Below, in pieces: positions 34,301 through 45,774 of a stretch of DNA of 64,000 nucleotides; position 1 is the first letter of the stretch; the number at the start of each line of letters is the position of its first letter. A program made the translations under genes and the position numbers. The notes beneath the pieces were generated by a model that worked only from the letters and a program-made list of their open reading frames with translations, had not been told where the DNA came from and searched no databases. Where the stretch lies: positions 10,430,133 through 10,494,132 of the forward strand of contig OY743187.1 of NCBI GenBank assembly GCA_963555705.1, given 5' to 3'. Origin of the DNA: Ligustrum vulgare (lineage: Eukaryota; Streptophyta; Magnoliopsida; Lamiales; Oleaceae).

Positions 34301-34920
34301 ATGATATAATAGTAACTGCCAGTGATTCATCTCAACTTCAAACATTCATTGACAGATTAAATGATAGGTTTAAACTGAAGGATATGGGAAGCTTAAGTAA
34401 GTTTCTTGGAATTGAAGTTAAGAAGGATAAAGCTGGGATTCAAATTTCACAAAGCAAATATGCTATGGACATACTTAAAATTTTTAGTTTTAGCAATGTT
34501 AATTTAGTGTCCACACCTATGGTTTCAGGTAAACTTGTCTCAAAAACAAAAGGAAGAGAACTCAGTAATCCTACTTTGTATCGAAGTGCAATTGGAGCAC
34601 TACAATACTTAGTACATACTAGGCCAGACTTGAACTTTTTTGTCAATAGACTTAGCCAATTCTTACAGCAACCAACAGATGTGCATTGGAATATGGTTAA
34701 GTGTGTGTTCAGATACATCAAAGGGACATTAAATCAAGGCCTCAATGTACATAAAAGTAGTAACCTCAGGTTGACAGCATACTGTGATGCTGATTGGGCA
34801 TCATGCCCAGACTACAGACGTTCCATAACTGGTTATTGCGTTTATTTTGGAGGAAACTTGATTTCTTGGAGTGCCAAGAAGTAAAACAAAATTGCTCGTT
34901 CAAGCACTGAGGCAGAGTAG

Positions 34921-35247
34921 CGGGCATTAGCACAGATAACTGAAGAGTTGAGCTAGACAAGATCTTTACTCGCAGAATTGAAGTGCTGTTGTAAAGATAC
35001 TCCTATTGTCTGTTGTGATAATCTTGGAGCAAAGGCACTAGCAGAGAATCCAGTTTTCCACTCTAGAACTAAGCATATAGAGTTGGATGTTCACTTTGTT
35101 CGAGACAGAGTGGCAAACCAAGAGCTGGAAATAGAATATATTAGTTCAGTTGACCAGATAGCTAATGTATTCACAAAGCCACTGTCTACAACAAGATTCT
35201 CGATCATGAGAGACAAGGTAGGTGTAAAACTGGTACACTCTACCTTG
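34921..35247 (+). pseudogene. Copia-1 RNase H C-terminal part
   Basis: Reads CDNLGAKALAENPVFHSRTK and HIELDVHFVRDRV ... VFTKPLS, the conserved end of Copia RNase H. It is separated from the main frame by in-frame stops near 34918 and 34955. Confidence 0.85.
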
Positions 35248-35257
35248 AAGGGGGGGA
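35248..35257 (+). other. Copia-1 polypurine tract
   Basis: GAAGGGGGGGA-type purine run immediately before the 3' LTR. Confidence 0.8.
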
Positions 35258-35645
35258 GTTAAAATGCAGGGTTTGTTGTCGCCAAATGTAACATGAAGGA
35301 TCAACTTGAAAGTCAAGAAATTGGGATAAAACGTAATGGAGACAAATGCAAAATCACCGTGACTGCTTCGTCCTTGCCCAAAAGAATAGTTTCTCTCTCA
35401 TTTCAGCACAATGAGGAATATTTTGTGATGTCTCTCCAAGATTTGGTATTTAGTGCTAGGTTTTCCTTATATCTTGGGATGGCAGCCAAGTGTATCAATG
35501 TTTTGCCGATTTTTATTTGTTAAGAATTCTTTGTATGTAGAGTCTGTATGTATATGTGTGAGCCTATAAATTGAGTCTTGTACATTCGTTTTGGAGATAT
35601 GAATTATATACAAGCCTTTCAGATTTATTACATTCTTGAAATTCA
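35258..35645 (+). repeat. Copia-1 3' LTR
   Basis: Starts with GTTAAAATGCAGGG (probably TGTTAAAATG before mutation) and ends GAAATTCA. It is the fuller of the two LTR copies, about 388 bp. Confidence 0.88.
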
Positions 35646-36339
35646 ATTAATTTTAACTACTAAACTTATCAAATATTGGACGTTATTCGCTAACATACTT
35701 TCGTTTTACTACCGTAAATTAAGGAATTGATGAAAAATGGACAGACATAAACATGTGGTGCAACATCACCTTTGTCACGTAAAAAACATTTAAATACGTT
35801 TTCGATTGCTCGCTATATTTTAAGATGGTCGCAATTTAATCACCATTAAACTTTTAAAAATCACACTGATTGTCCAGAAAATTTAGAACTACTCTTTCAA
35901 GTTATAAGTTTCATATAATAAATCAATTCTTTCCATCTTCTTTCAATAAATGACGTTACCACGATTCAAGATAGCGTCTCCTTCATTTTACTACACTGAC
36001 CTTGGCTTGAGCCGGAGCTTTAGGAAGCTCAAATTGAGTGTGCTCGCCCGACTAAGACGATGGTGGGAATACTCTGATTCTTTATCGAAAGACTTGGTAC
36101 TAGACTCTTTCATTTTTTATTACGAAATATATAGTGGAGAAGATTGAAAATGGATTTTGATAAAAGTTGATTAGATGTGTGGTTGAAAGATTTGAGACTC
36201 ATAAAATATGTGGTTGAAATTGATTGTTGACTTTTGACTTAAATTAAAATCAAATTTTAATTCGTATCAAACATGACATAATAGTAATACAGAATACAAG
36301 GTTCCTAAACCCACTTATCAAACACTCACTTATAATTAA
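35646..36339. other. Spacer between Copia-1 and MIZ1-like gene
   Basis: I see no supported gene. A 65-codon open frame at 35950-36147 has no recognisable motif. 36160-36280 carries GTGTGGTTGAAA words, an inverted fragment of the common MITE family of this window. Confidence 0.5.
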
Positions 36340-36345
36340 TTTATT
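36340..36345 (-). terminator. Probable MIZ1-like poly(A) signal
   Basis: AATAAA on the minus strand, about 30 bases after the stop codon. Confidence 0.4.
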
Positions 36346-36372
36346 ACTTATATACAAGAACGCAAAATAAGA

Positions 36373-37203
36373 TCACATCCTAATCAAGAAAATACTGAGT
36401 TCTGGCCCTCCATTGCCATCTGGGTTCATCATATAAAAAGCTTCCGAGTCACGACTCCCCACGACTCGCTCAAACCTAGCTCTCATATACAGAAACTCAC
36501 CTTCTAAGGGGCCGCTTTTCTTGCCGTCCTTCACCCCCGGAATCACGCCGGCACCGACAGACACGCTCTGAACGGTGCTGAGTACATTCCAGTCAGTCTC
36601 AGTGCACGACCGAGACTGCGCTTTGCCACACTTCCTTCCATTACAGTACATTGTCCACACTGGCTCGTTGAACAACCTCACCGGCGACCGACTGCTGCCA
36701 CCACGAGATGCAGAAGATGGCTTTTCGCACTCCAGGGCAATCCTAACTAGGGCTGATGACATCTCCTTCACTAGCATTGACGTTGAAACAGAAAATTCGA
36801 TTATTAGCACAGGTACTGAAGTTGGATCAACTTGAACAGCGAAACTCACATAGCCTCTCCGGTTACCAAATAGGGTTCCGGTGACTCTTCGGCCCAAAGA
36901 GGGTACGATCGAGAGCTGAGTTGGAATTGAGAGCCATCTGCAAACTGGGTCGACTATGATAGGGAAAGAGATAAAGTGGAGGAGTGAACTCAGAAGGGAT
37001 GTGAATCGACTACGGGTGGCTTTGTTTAGGCGGTGTAACGCGCTCGGAGAACGTCTTCGGACAAGCGAGCTTTCATAGAATTTGTCCGAAGAGTCAAGAT
37101 TCAGAGAAGATGATCTGAGTAAATTTGCAGGGACACTTTTGTAGCTGCTTTCGCAACTGCTGGCTCTTGAAAGAGAAGTTGAAAATATTTGTTTATGTTC
37201 CAT
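36373..37203 (-). CDS. MIZ1-like: MIZU-KUSSEI 1-like protein (DUF617)
   Basis: An intact single-exon frame of 276 residues. The N-terminal third is Ser/Arg-rich and unconserved. The DUF617/MIZ1 domain fills roughly residues 100-276, with VTGTLFGNRRGYVSFAVQ, SMLVKEMSSALVRIALECE, WTMYCNGRKCGKA, SVGAGVIPG and the C-terminal YMRARFERVVGSRDSEAFYM ... PELSIFLIR block. These are the hallmark motifs of the family founded by Arabidopsis MIZ1, which is needed for root hydrotropism and lies on the cytosolic face of the ER. Family members are intronless, as here. Which paralogue this is, and whether it acts in hydrotropism, is not decidable from sequence. No transmembrane segment is obvious. Confidence 0.95.
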   Translation of the reverse strand: MEHKQIFSTSLSRASSCESSYKSVPANLLRSSSLNLDSSDKFYESSLVRRRSPSALHRLNKATRSRFTSLLSSLLHFISFPIIVDPVCRWLSIPTQLSIVPSLGRRVTGTLFGNRRGYVSFAVQVDPTSVPVLIIEFSVSTSMLVKEMSSALVRIALECEKPSSASRGGSSRSPVRLFNEPVWTMYCNGRKCGKAQSRSCTETDWNVLSTVQSVSVGAGVIPGVKDGKKSGPLEGEFLYMRARFERVVGSRDSEAFYMMNPDGNGGPELSIFLIRM

Positions 37204-37307
37204 GTTAAAGTTAAACTATTTGTCGTTATTTTTCGTCGCGTTTTCTAGTGATACAGACAGGGTTTGTGTACTTACTATTGTACTTGAAGTGTGTGAGAAA
37301 GAAGAAG

Positions 37308-37337
37308 AAAATGGAGAGAGAGAGAGAGAGAGAGAGA
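37308..37337 (-). promoter_or_regulatory. (CT)n tract in MIZ1-like leader/promoter
   Basis: A GAGAGA run on the plus strand gives a CT-rich patch about 105-135 bases upstream of the start codon. A TATATATA stretch follows about 60 bases farther up (37388-37401). Pyrimidine patches near plant transcription starts are common; assignment as a promoter is inference. Confidence 0.4.
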
Positions 37338-37921
37338 CTATGGAGGTTTGTGGTGGATTTTACAATGGAGTTCATGCCTTTGTATGCATATATATATATA
37401 TGTATGGAACAGGTGATTTTTTTTGAAATGGTCTACAAGTTTTAGAGGGTTTGATTAAAGATGCATGACTTCAAATATTAGAGTTATGCACCCGTTTAAT
37501 TTTCATTATTTGAATATCATTCTTTTTTTTCTTTCTTTTTTTTAACTACACATTTATCAATAGAACAAAATGTTATTTGTACATATTAATCATACTTCAT
37601 ACTATGTCCTTGTTTGATTCTTATCAAATTTTTTTTTTTTACAGTACTCAATCTGATCAACCATCTACTAAAAATCAAGCCCACAAACATCTATTCTTCT
37701 AAAAATTATTATTCATTTAAAAAAATATTATTTTTAAATAATACCAAACACACACTATATATAAAAGTAAGACATTTTCCAAAAACAATTCTTGACCATT
37801 TTCGATCCCTCCCATTTTTTTTTTTTTTTATAAATAGTAAGTTCTCATAAAATTAAACATCTTTATTTTTATTATTTATAAGTGAATGCAAAATTTGGAA
37901 AAATGTGAACGCATTTATTGC

Positions 37922-37926
<5 letters not shown>

Positions 37927-37962
<36 letters not shown>
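37927..37962. repeat. (TA)n microsatellite
   Basis: Uninterrupted TA run of about 18 units. Confidence 0.95.
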
Positions 37963-37963
<1 letters not shown>

Positions 37964-38040
37964 TACTAATATTATGGTAAATACTAAATAATGGTTGATA
38001 TGTTTTTAATCAATTTTAATTTTATTATTAACACTAAGCA

Positions 38041-38187
38041 TGTGTTTGGTAAACTTGCAAAATCATTTTATAAACCACACAATTTTTCAAATCACTTTTC
38101 AACTACATAAATTTTCTCTCTCCAATTTTCAATCACTACTTTTATCTCAAAATCATAAATAAATCAGTTTATAAACCAAACAGTGTT
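38041..38187. mobile_element. MITE
   Basis: Left GTGTTTGGTAAAC and right TTTATAAACCAAACAG are inverted repeats. Internal CACTTTTCAACTACATAAA text matches the common MITE family of the window. Confidence 0.65.
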
Positions 38188-39510
38188 ATGAAACAAAGGA
38201 TAATACTGAATGAGTTCAACTAATATTTTTAGGAACCATACTATGTTGTCGATTGATTTACTGACCGAGTCACTTACCTACATTATACTTGGCATACATC
38301 CATTACTTTACCCATCACATCATCTTAAAAATCAACCACCATAATTGTACCAACACAGAAATTTGTAAATCATTAGGTAAATTAATCTGGTTAAGTAGAT
38401 TAATTCTATTTTTAGTTATCAGTATTAAATTTATCATTTAATTATTTATTTGTTGTTCTTAATATTATAAATTCTATGTGTAGTCATCAATATAAAAATT
38501 GTGTTTTAATTATTAATGGTCAAATAATTTGTTATCTTTAATATTAAAAATCATATTTTCTAAAATATATATGCGGTTGAAAAAATGTGCTACTTATAAA
38601 TAATTTATAGAAAAATTTATTGAACGAAGACTAATATTGAATAATTAATGCTTTGATTTCGTTTTAGTTAATAATATGAATAGAATGATTAATGTTTTTT
38701 AATCATTCTTAATTTTAATAAATTTTTGAATATTATAGGGAATAAGATTTTTGGTATAATTTTGTAATCTTAAATTTTACTTGGTTATCGTATCATGATA
38801 ATTGCGATATTTTCAAATTATTATTTTGATTACTTATTTCAGTAAATAAAGCTTTATTTGTTAAATTCAAATATTTTGTTTATTTATTTTCTAATTATTG
38901 TGATTGATGTTTTTAAATGAAATTGAAACGTATGTTAAATACGAGAGTCTAATGTAGAAGCTATGAGAAATATATTAATATATTTCACATACAGCAATAT
39001 TTGTACACATAATATCATATCAAACATGATATACCATTAAAAAAAAACTACTAAATTTGCATTTCTAATGAAGTTAATAATAACTAATAAAAATTATTGA
39101 AATCAATAGTAATTTATTATTTAAATATATAAATTGACTTTTATTATTCAAAGAAGTTTTTAATAATTTGAATTAGTTATATCATTTTTTAAATTCTAAT
39201 AATTATTGTAATAAATCTTTTTTTATACATATGTTGATTATGTATAAGTATTAAAATTTTACGAATACTTATTGAAATCGATATTGTAGATAACAACTTG
39301 AGTGCATCGCACAGGTGAAATACAAGCTTTATATAAAGGGATAGTACTTCTCAAAAACAAGTCTTTGAACTTTTCCCGCATAAACCATCTTTCCTAAAAT
39401 GAAAGTATTTCAATGAACTAGAATACTTTTTATAATTATACTATTATTTTGAAATAAAAAAATGTGCAATGTAGATATCAAATCGAAGATTTCAAATAGA
39501 ACTTTAATAA

Positions 39511-40054
39511 TAGCAACCCCAATCGTGGTGTAATTTACACCGTCCAAAAATCACTTTTACATTTCAATATACATCCCGATAGATCTATATCATAATTTTG
39601 CTCCAATAATTAGATGCAAATTATGGGATTTAAATTTAGTTTTTGCATGATTTTTTAGCTAGTAAATTTTATGTTGATCTATTTTTTTTATTCGTGAATA
39701 AATATTACGAACAAATCGACCTAAAAAATCGAATTTTGATGAAGAAAATAAAAATATTAAAAACTTTAAAATGTTTAAATTAATATAAAAATTCAAATTG
39801 TAATGTAAATTAATACAATAAATTTAAATTATATATCTCACATTAAGATTTTATGGATTGATAGCTAAATTTAGGTGAAATTTGTTCCTTGTGGAGGTGT
39901 AAAACAAGATGCAAATGTAGATCTTTTTTTAGATCTTTGACCGAAATTCTATTTTACATCCGTTTCACACCTCACCATTGGAGTTCAATCCGGCGACTTT
40001 AGGGATGTAAATCACTAACTGGGTATAATTTAGACAACGGTTGGAGTTGCTCTA
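39511..40054. mobile_element. MITE with AGCAACYCCAAYCGT ends
   Basis: The left end TAGCAACCCCAATCGTGGTG is matched, inverted, by GACAACGGTTGGAGTTGCT at the right. No coding capacity. A second copy of the right end occurs at about 40467-40491 because of the duplication below. Confidence 0.55.
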
Positions 40055-40530
40055 AGAACTCACGAGTGAGAGTCAACTATAAACACGTATTCAACTGATT
40101 TTTTAGCTAGTAAATTTTATGTTGATCTATTTTTTTTTATTTGTGAATAAATATTACGAACAAATCGACCTAAAAAATCGAATTTTGATGAAGAAAATAA
40201 AAATATTAAAAACTTTAAAATGTTTAAATTAATATAAAAACTCAAATCGTAATGTAAATTAATACAATAAATTTAAATTATATATCTCACATTAAAATTT
40301 TATGAATTGATAGCTAAATTTAGGTGAAATTTGTTCCTTGTGAAGGTGTAAAACAAGATGCAAATGTAGATCTTTGACCGAAATTCTATTTTAAATCCGT
40401 TTCACACCTCACCATTGGAGTTCAATCTGGCGACTTTAGGGATGTAAATCACTAATTAGGTGTAATTTAGACAACGGTTGGAGTTGCTCTAAGAACTCAT
40501 GAGTGATGGCTAACTATAAACACGTCTTCC
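39649..40530. repeat. Tandem duplication, unit about 448 bp
   Basis: 39649-40096 is repeated from 40097 to about 40530. The copies are nearly identical apart from small indels, for example the loss of AGATCTTTTTTT in the second copy, and scattered substitutions. Confidence 0.92.
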
Positions 40531-40539
40531 CTAAAATCA

Positions 40540-41460
40540 TATCAAAGATTAAATGCAAAAGTTTTATTTTGTATATTTTACTTTTTCCAAAAGTCACACT
40601 ATTTCAATTTTTTATTTATTTAAATAATGATATTTATAATTTCTTAACTAAATTTAATTTGGTCATAAATAATTAATTTCAATTCGAGTTGACACTCATA
40701 TTACTCATTTTGTTCATTTATTTATTTAGTCATTTTTTTTATTTATTTATTTAGTTTTATTTGTTTATTTATTCATTCATTTTGTTCATATATTTATGTT
40801 TAATACTATAAATTTAAATAATAAAAATATGGAAAATACATATTACTGACTTTAACAATTAGTTTAACTAATTTTTATCAAAATAAAAATAAAGACATGT
40901 TAGCAAACTCATAATATTTCAAACACAGGGTGTTGTTAAATACATTTATTTAAAACGTATAAAAATAAATTTTTTTTTGGTAACATAATACTTTGACTAC
41001 TAAGTAAAAAATGAAAAGTCACGTTGTATTGGAGATTATTGAATAAGTTTTGAATATTTTGATAGTTCGTATCTATAATTTTTTAATTTTTTAAAATTCT
41101 ATCATTGATGGTGGTTTCACGTTGTATACCGTTTTATACAGAATTTAACTATTCGATTTTGAATTTTTTTCTTTTTCTTTTCATTTTAATAAAATTCTGA
41201 GCGTATATCATAATATATCTATTTTTTTTACTTATTACAAATTCTATTTAAATGCAATTTTTCTTTTCTATTTTAAGTTTTAAATCAATTCAAATAACAA
41301 TATTTAAAAAAAATTCCTGGAACGATAAACATACGAAATGTAAATAATAAAAAAAAAAATCAAGGTATGTGTAATGAACATTTTTATAATTAATTGTCTT
41401 CCTTCGTTTTTATTTTTAAATATTCAATTCATATGTTAACATATAAATTCAATATATGTG
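40540..41460. other. AT-rich Helitron body, no gene
   Basis: Low-complexity ATTTATTTATTTAGTT words near 40730-40790. No coding signal. Confidence 0.55.
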
Positions 41461-41767
41461 AGTAACAAATGATCGTGCATCGCACGGGTGTAACACTAGT
41501 TGACATAAAGATTGACAAATAGATGATGTGGATGAATAGTAGTTATTGATTAAAAGATGATGTGATTTGTGAAAAAAATGATTACACCATATATGTCTTA
41601 GGTGATGCTACAGTCACCTCGGGGTAATCCCAGAGGTGATTTTAGCATTTTTCTATGTCTTATGTCAATCTGTACATGAATTAACATATACATGTAGCAA
41701 GATTGATAAAATAATATTACTAAAAAACCCATAAAAAAATATCTGTTTTTTAACTGCACATTCTCCT

Positions 41768-41880
41768 ACGACCAAAGGCTTAGCCTAGTGGTTGGCGGCC
41801 CTTTCCCCAGGCTTGGCAACCTGGGTTCGAGTTTCATGTGGGGAATTTGGGTGGAATTTATTTGTAATAAAAAAATATCA
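41768..41880 (+). mobile_element. tRNA-derived SINE
   Basis: It has an RNA polymerase III box A-like TAGCCTAGTGG at 41781-41791 and a box B-like GGTTCGAGTTT at 41824-41834, spaced as in tRNA genes. An A-rich tail (AATAAAAAAATA) follows. A perfect 11-bp target-site duplication CACATTCTCCT flanks it at 41757-41767 and 41881-41891. Confidence 0.85.
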
Positions 41881-42003
41881 CACATTCTCCTGAAAAATCA
41901 TTATTCAAAACCACAAAAACTCTTTTTAAATAACGTCGAACACACCCTATATTATGAAATGGGACGTTCTAATTCGAAATAAAGTAATCATGTTTTAGAG
42001 GAC

Positions 42004-42090
42004 TCTTCTCCTGCCCGTGAAGGGCAGGAGATCACACACATCCTGACGTGACAGGCAGGATAGCTCCTGCCCGTGACGGGCAAGAGAACA
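42004..42090. repeat. Cluster of GC-rich hairpins
   Basis: CTCCTGCCC-GTGAA-GGGCAGGAG (42008-42030) is a perfect 9-bp-arm hairpin. A second, CTCCTGCCC-GTGAC-GGGCAAGAG (42064-42086), has one mismatch. Between them ATCCTG...CAGGAT pairs as well. The whole may be a tiny MITE. Confidence 0.75.
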
Positions 42091-42099
42091 TTTATATCA

Positions 42100-44885
42100 T
42101 GTTTTAATCATTTCGAAGAGTAATTGCTTTCGAGATGTGGAGTAATTTTGTACGGATGAATTGTATAATGGAGAAGATACATTTAACGTCAAGATTATAA
42201 GATTCAACCTTTATTATCTTATTTTAATGGCAGAGACGGATTCAGGTCCCTGCGAGGACGGTTAATTTTTCGTGTTGGATCAGTCAGATTTTTTTTTTTT
42301 TTTTTTTGTGCTTATAATTAGGAGTAAATTTTATTTTTTCTTGCTCGTATTCACCTCAATAAGCTCGTTCTAATTAGATGTCCTAGAATAGTTCCTGAAT
42401 TCAATGGAACAAGTCCAACATTGGATAATTTGGATCCAAACTTGTGTCTAATGTAAAGCCATTTCGTTTGATGAGGGTCATTACGGCTGGAGGTAGTCAA
42501 CTCAGTGGAGAAAAAAGCCCTTAATTATGCTGTAGCTATGAAATCCTATAACCAATTCAAATTCAACTTCTTCTCAAAAACATTTTTGAATACATATATT
42601 GTTATATTATTTTAATTACATATTAATTTATATAAAAGTTCAACGTGGTTGGAAGAAATATCATGCACAAACTAAGATTTTGATAATTATAAATTACTTA
42701 TCGAGTTTTTAATAGTCAAAGTGAAATTTCTCTAAGATAAATCTAAATCTCGTTGGACAAATCCATGAAATTATAATTGTATATGCATTTAAATCAAATA
42801 GTATATTAAGTAATCATTTTTTTTTTAAAGCATTACATTAGAATTGTGACGGATGAATTATACAATTTGTTAAATTCATACGATTCTGAAACTATGGTGT
42901 TGGAGTTATATTGTTTTATCTTATTTTAAAATTGTATACTAAAGCTTGCATGAGAAAAAAATTAAAATTTAACATGCATAATAATATTAAGACCTTTTAA
43001 GAGCTTGTTTGGTCCATGAAAAAAATTTGATTTTTGTGTTTTTGTGTTTTTTTTAATGGATATGTGGTTTAAATTAGTTTACAAAGCCAAAAATTATAAA
43101 TTTGATCAAAGATGAATATTTGAGATTGAGTTTAAAATTTTTTTATAAAAACTTTCCATAGACGAAACATCCTCTAAATATGTGCGTTTCTCTATGAGAC
43201 AATGAGGACAAGACATTTTCTTGTTAAAATGCTCAAAATATTTCATTATAAAATGAAATTGACATGGGGTTGTAATTAAGGTCAATGCAAAATAAATGGA
43301 CGCTACTTTGTCTCCAACCATTTTTCCCAATTTTAATTTAATTGGGCCGACTTTTCTTTTCTTTTTTGGCTATGGTCAATCTGATTGGTGGCCTAACCAA
43401 TTTGACGTCTAGGTTCCGTTGACATTTTTGCCACGTGAATTCTTCCACACCACTAGCAGACATTATTTACCATAATTATGTGTCGCGTCAGCAATTAATT
43501 ATTAATAAGGTTTAATTATTCTAAATTTCGAAGACGTATTGATCATTTAATTCTTCACTTAATTTGTAGTTATACACACACACACGTACGTAGGATACAC
43601 TGAGTCGATGATTATACAATAAAATATTCGAAATAATCAAACTTATGCTTCAATTTTTTTATTTTTTATTTATTTTTACGCGGATCAATTATAAGCTTTA
43701 TTTTGATGAAATTGAATTGTTGATTTTCTAATTTTATTTCAAGGAAAACACTCCCGTTAAATTCATTGACTACCCATATATATATGATGGATGTTTTACT
43801 ATGTTATTATCACTTGTGAAATGTCAAGTTGACACACGAAGTATTGTAATGGGAAGATTACTTCTTCTCTTGTCTTCAAGAGTCCAAGGTGGAAGAGTAG
43901 AGATTCTTCTTTACAAGATGTGGTTTTTTTGTCAGTCGTAATTATAAGCATAATTGTAATAAAATAAATCTTAATGATATGTAAAAGAAAAAAATGAACA
44001 TTGATTAAGGGTCAATTTTTAAGAGTATATATTAATGTAAAATACATCTCATTATTATTTTCTTTAGCAATTTCCAAACTATGAGCAATGATGAATGATC
44101 GTCATAATGCATGCATGTACTTGCAATAAACCAAACTAAAAATACCAAATATATATATATCGCTAAAAAATAAAAGTCTTGACGGTTAGAAGGTGTACTG
44201 AATTAAAATAAATTAAAGTCTCATTGACTCGTTCAATGAGTTTTTAAACATATTATAACGGAAAATATATTTTTTGAACATTTGTGTGACTCGTGTTTCA
44301 AAATCAGTTCCTTGTATATCCTTTTATGATTTAAAATTTTAAACAATTGACTAATTAAATTATTAATTACAAAAGAGCTAATAATTGAGTTGTGTGAATT
44401 CAAAATGAAAGAGACAAGAAAATAAATTATGTGGACATTTGACTTTGTTTTGTTTGCTCACGCCTTCAAGATATATAATATCAAAGAAGAAAACTAATTA
44501 AACGAGTGTATATTTTGCACGGGACACACATTTTTTGCCACTTATTATTATTAAAAAAAAAAAAAAGACTTTTTTTTCATTAGTTATGTGATGTTCGACT
44601 ACATTACAACATATCAACTCATCTATAGCTTGTCAAAGATGATGTTTGTCATGTTCTATAGTATTTTCCGAAATGTTATTGTAGGTAGTGTTATTAAAAG
44701 TTTGTAACTCTATTATAACATTTTTTTTTTTGGAATGTTATTATAAAATGCTTAAAAAGAAAAAAAAAATTCTTTTATGGTCATGATTTTAGTATTTATA
44801 GGTGTTTTTGTGCAACCTTTTTTATTTTGATTGAAAAAAAAAAAAATGTATTCACTATACTACTTTTCATGCATCAATAGCTATA
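42100..44885. other. Intergenic, no gene seen
   Basis: AT-rich sequence with long homopolymer runs (42292-42308, 44552-44575). I found no supported gene. Short open frames lack recognisable motifs. Confidence 0.6.
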
Positions 44886-44891
44886 AATAAG

Positions 44892-45220
44892 CAATGTTTA
44901 GAAAATTGGACTGAACTGGCCGGTTCAACCGGGAAAATCGGGAATTGGCCGGTTTTTAAAACCTGATTTTTCATTTTTTTTTGTTTTGATTTTCTCTAGT
45001 TGTTTTAAACTACTTTTGTGTATAATTTTATCTTCTAAATGAGTAAATATTAGTTTATTTGTAAAATAACATGTTTTTTCGAAAATTTTGTGATTTTTGG
45101 AATAATTTTTTATGTTTCAATTGAAACCGGTTCGACTCTGGTTCAATCCGGTCAGAACTTTTGACTCTTGATCCGTTACCTTTTTTCGGTTCGAACCGGT
45201 TTTCGATTTCCTGAACATTG
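44892..45220. mobile_element. Non-autonomous hAT-like element
   Basis: Ends CAATGTTTAGAAAATTGGA and, inverted, TTTCGATTTCCTGAACATTG. AAATAAG flanks it at 44885-44891 and 45221-45227. CCGGTTCRAACCGG words are abundant. A truncated relative lies at 47768-47862. Confidence 0.75.
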
Positions 45221-45227
45221 AAATAAG

Positions 45228-45730
45228 TAAGTAAATAAATAAATGAAGGAGGTGAAATCCATGTAAATAGTATGCTACTTATGGGAAAACACATATGCTA
45301 CGTATAGTTGTGAACCATTGTTTGCTTTCGGATGATCCATTTTGTTATGTTGTGAAGCTTAATTAATGTGCACAATCATTATGCAAATAGAGTTTTATAA
45401 CTAGGGAGTATCTTTAACTTTATCATTATTATTATTATTAAAAATGAGAGAAATAAGCTAGGGAAGAAGGGTGTGCAATTTTATCTTGTAACTTCAGTTC
45501 TCTCTTAAAACTTCTTTTCTTTTCATTTTATTGAATTATTGTACAATGGAAGATGATGTAGTCTTATATTGAAATGAACCTTTAAAACTTGCTTGTTCTT
45601 GAGTGTATATTTTTCTTTTTATATATTGATTGCTCTTGGAGAGAAAGAATTAAGATTTCACTTCGAGGGAAAAATACGTAACTAAGGTTTTTAAAGAACA
45701 CATTTTCAAAATTAAGAAACTTAAGATTTT
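45228..45730. other. Intergenic, no gene seen
   Basis: AT-rich, no supported feature. Confidence 0.55.
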
Positions 45731-45774
45731 ATTTCAAAAATCAGGTCATAATTAATTATATATTTTATTGTTTA

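Larger units (their letters stand above)
27525..34920 (+). pseudogene. Copia-1 gag-pol polyprotein, broken
   Basis: Gag begins at 27525. A TAG replaces the usual Trp near 27652, and gag continues to ...LAGLDEDYT at the hAT insertion. It resumes at 31566 (FVVQLNDKERLNWHEM) after a one-base insertion. Protease motif WYADSGARTHVT is near 31990, the pre-integrase WHRR near 32451, and integrase text LIHSDL, YCIVFVDNYSR and YISAQNGTTER at 32620-32930. The reverse transcriptase shows RYKARLVAQGF, DVDNAFLNGKL and the catalytic YVDDIIV near 34295. RNase H is YCDADWASCPDYRRSITGY near 34785. Stops or frame changes occur near 32519, 33013, 33852, 33927 and 34221. The RNase H tail continues to about 35240. 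Confidence 0.9.
27183..35645 (+). mobile_element. Ty1/Copia retrotransposon, interrupted by a hAT element
   Basis: The order is LTR, tRNA-iMet primer site, gag, protease, integrase, reverse transcriptase, RNase H, polypurine tract and LTR, as in Copia elements. The hAT element 28119-31558 is inserted in gag. The 5' LTR lacks its first 37 bases or so and abuts the LINE, so the left end was lost. Multiple stops make it defective. Confidence 0.92.
37755..39331 (+). mobile_element. Probable Helitron, degenerate
   Basis: The left end CTATATATAAAAGTAAGACA resembles a Helitron 5' end. The right end has hairpin GTGC-ATC-GCAC at 39312-39322 followed by AATACAAG, a likely mutated CTAG, at 39325-39331. 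It is AT-rich, without transposition genes, and contains a (TA)n run and a MITE. Confidence 0.45.
39332..41499 (+). mobile_element. Probable Helitron, intact 3' end
   Basis: The 3' terminus is textbook: hairpin CGTGC-ATC-GCACG at 41474-41486, GGTGTAACA, then CTAG at 41496-41499 and a flanking T. The 5' end is inferred at 39332 (CTTTATATAAAGGGATAGTA), whose following 40 or so bases resemble those after 37755. No Rep/helicase frame is present. A MITE and a 448-bp duplication lie inside. Confidence 0.55.

Noticed and set aside
35950..36147. 65-residue frame before the MIZ1-like gene
   Set aside because: No motif, signal or homology recognised, and length is compatible with chance.
36575..36835. 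Plus-strand frame opposite the MIZ1-like gene
   Set aside because: Shadow of the conserved minus-strand DUF617 coding sequence.
43106..43330. Possible small secreted or zinc protein on the minus strand
   Set aside because: One CPHC word only. The rest is AT-rich random-looking sequence without start context or family match.
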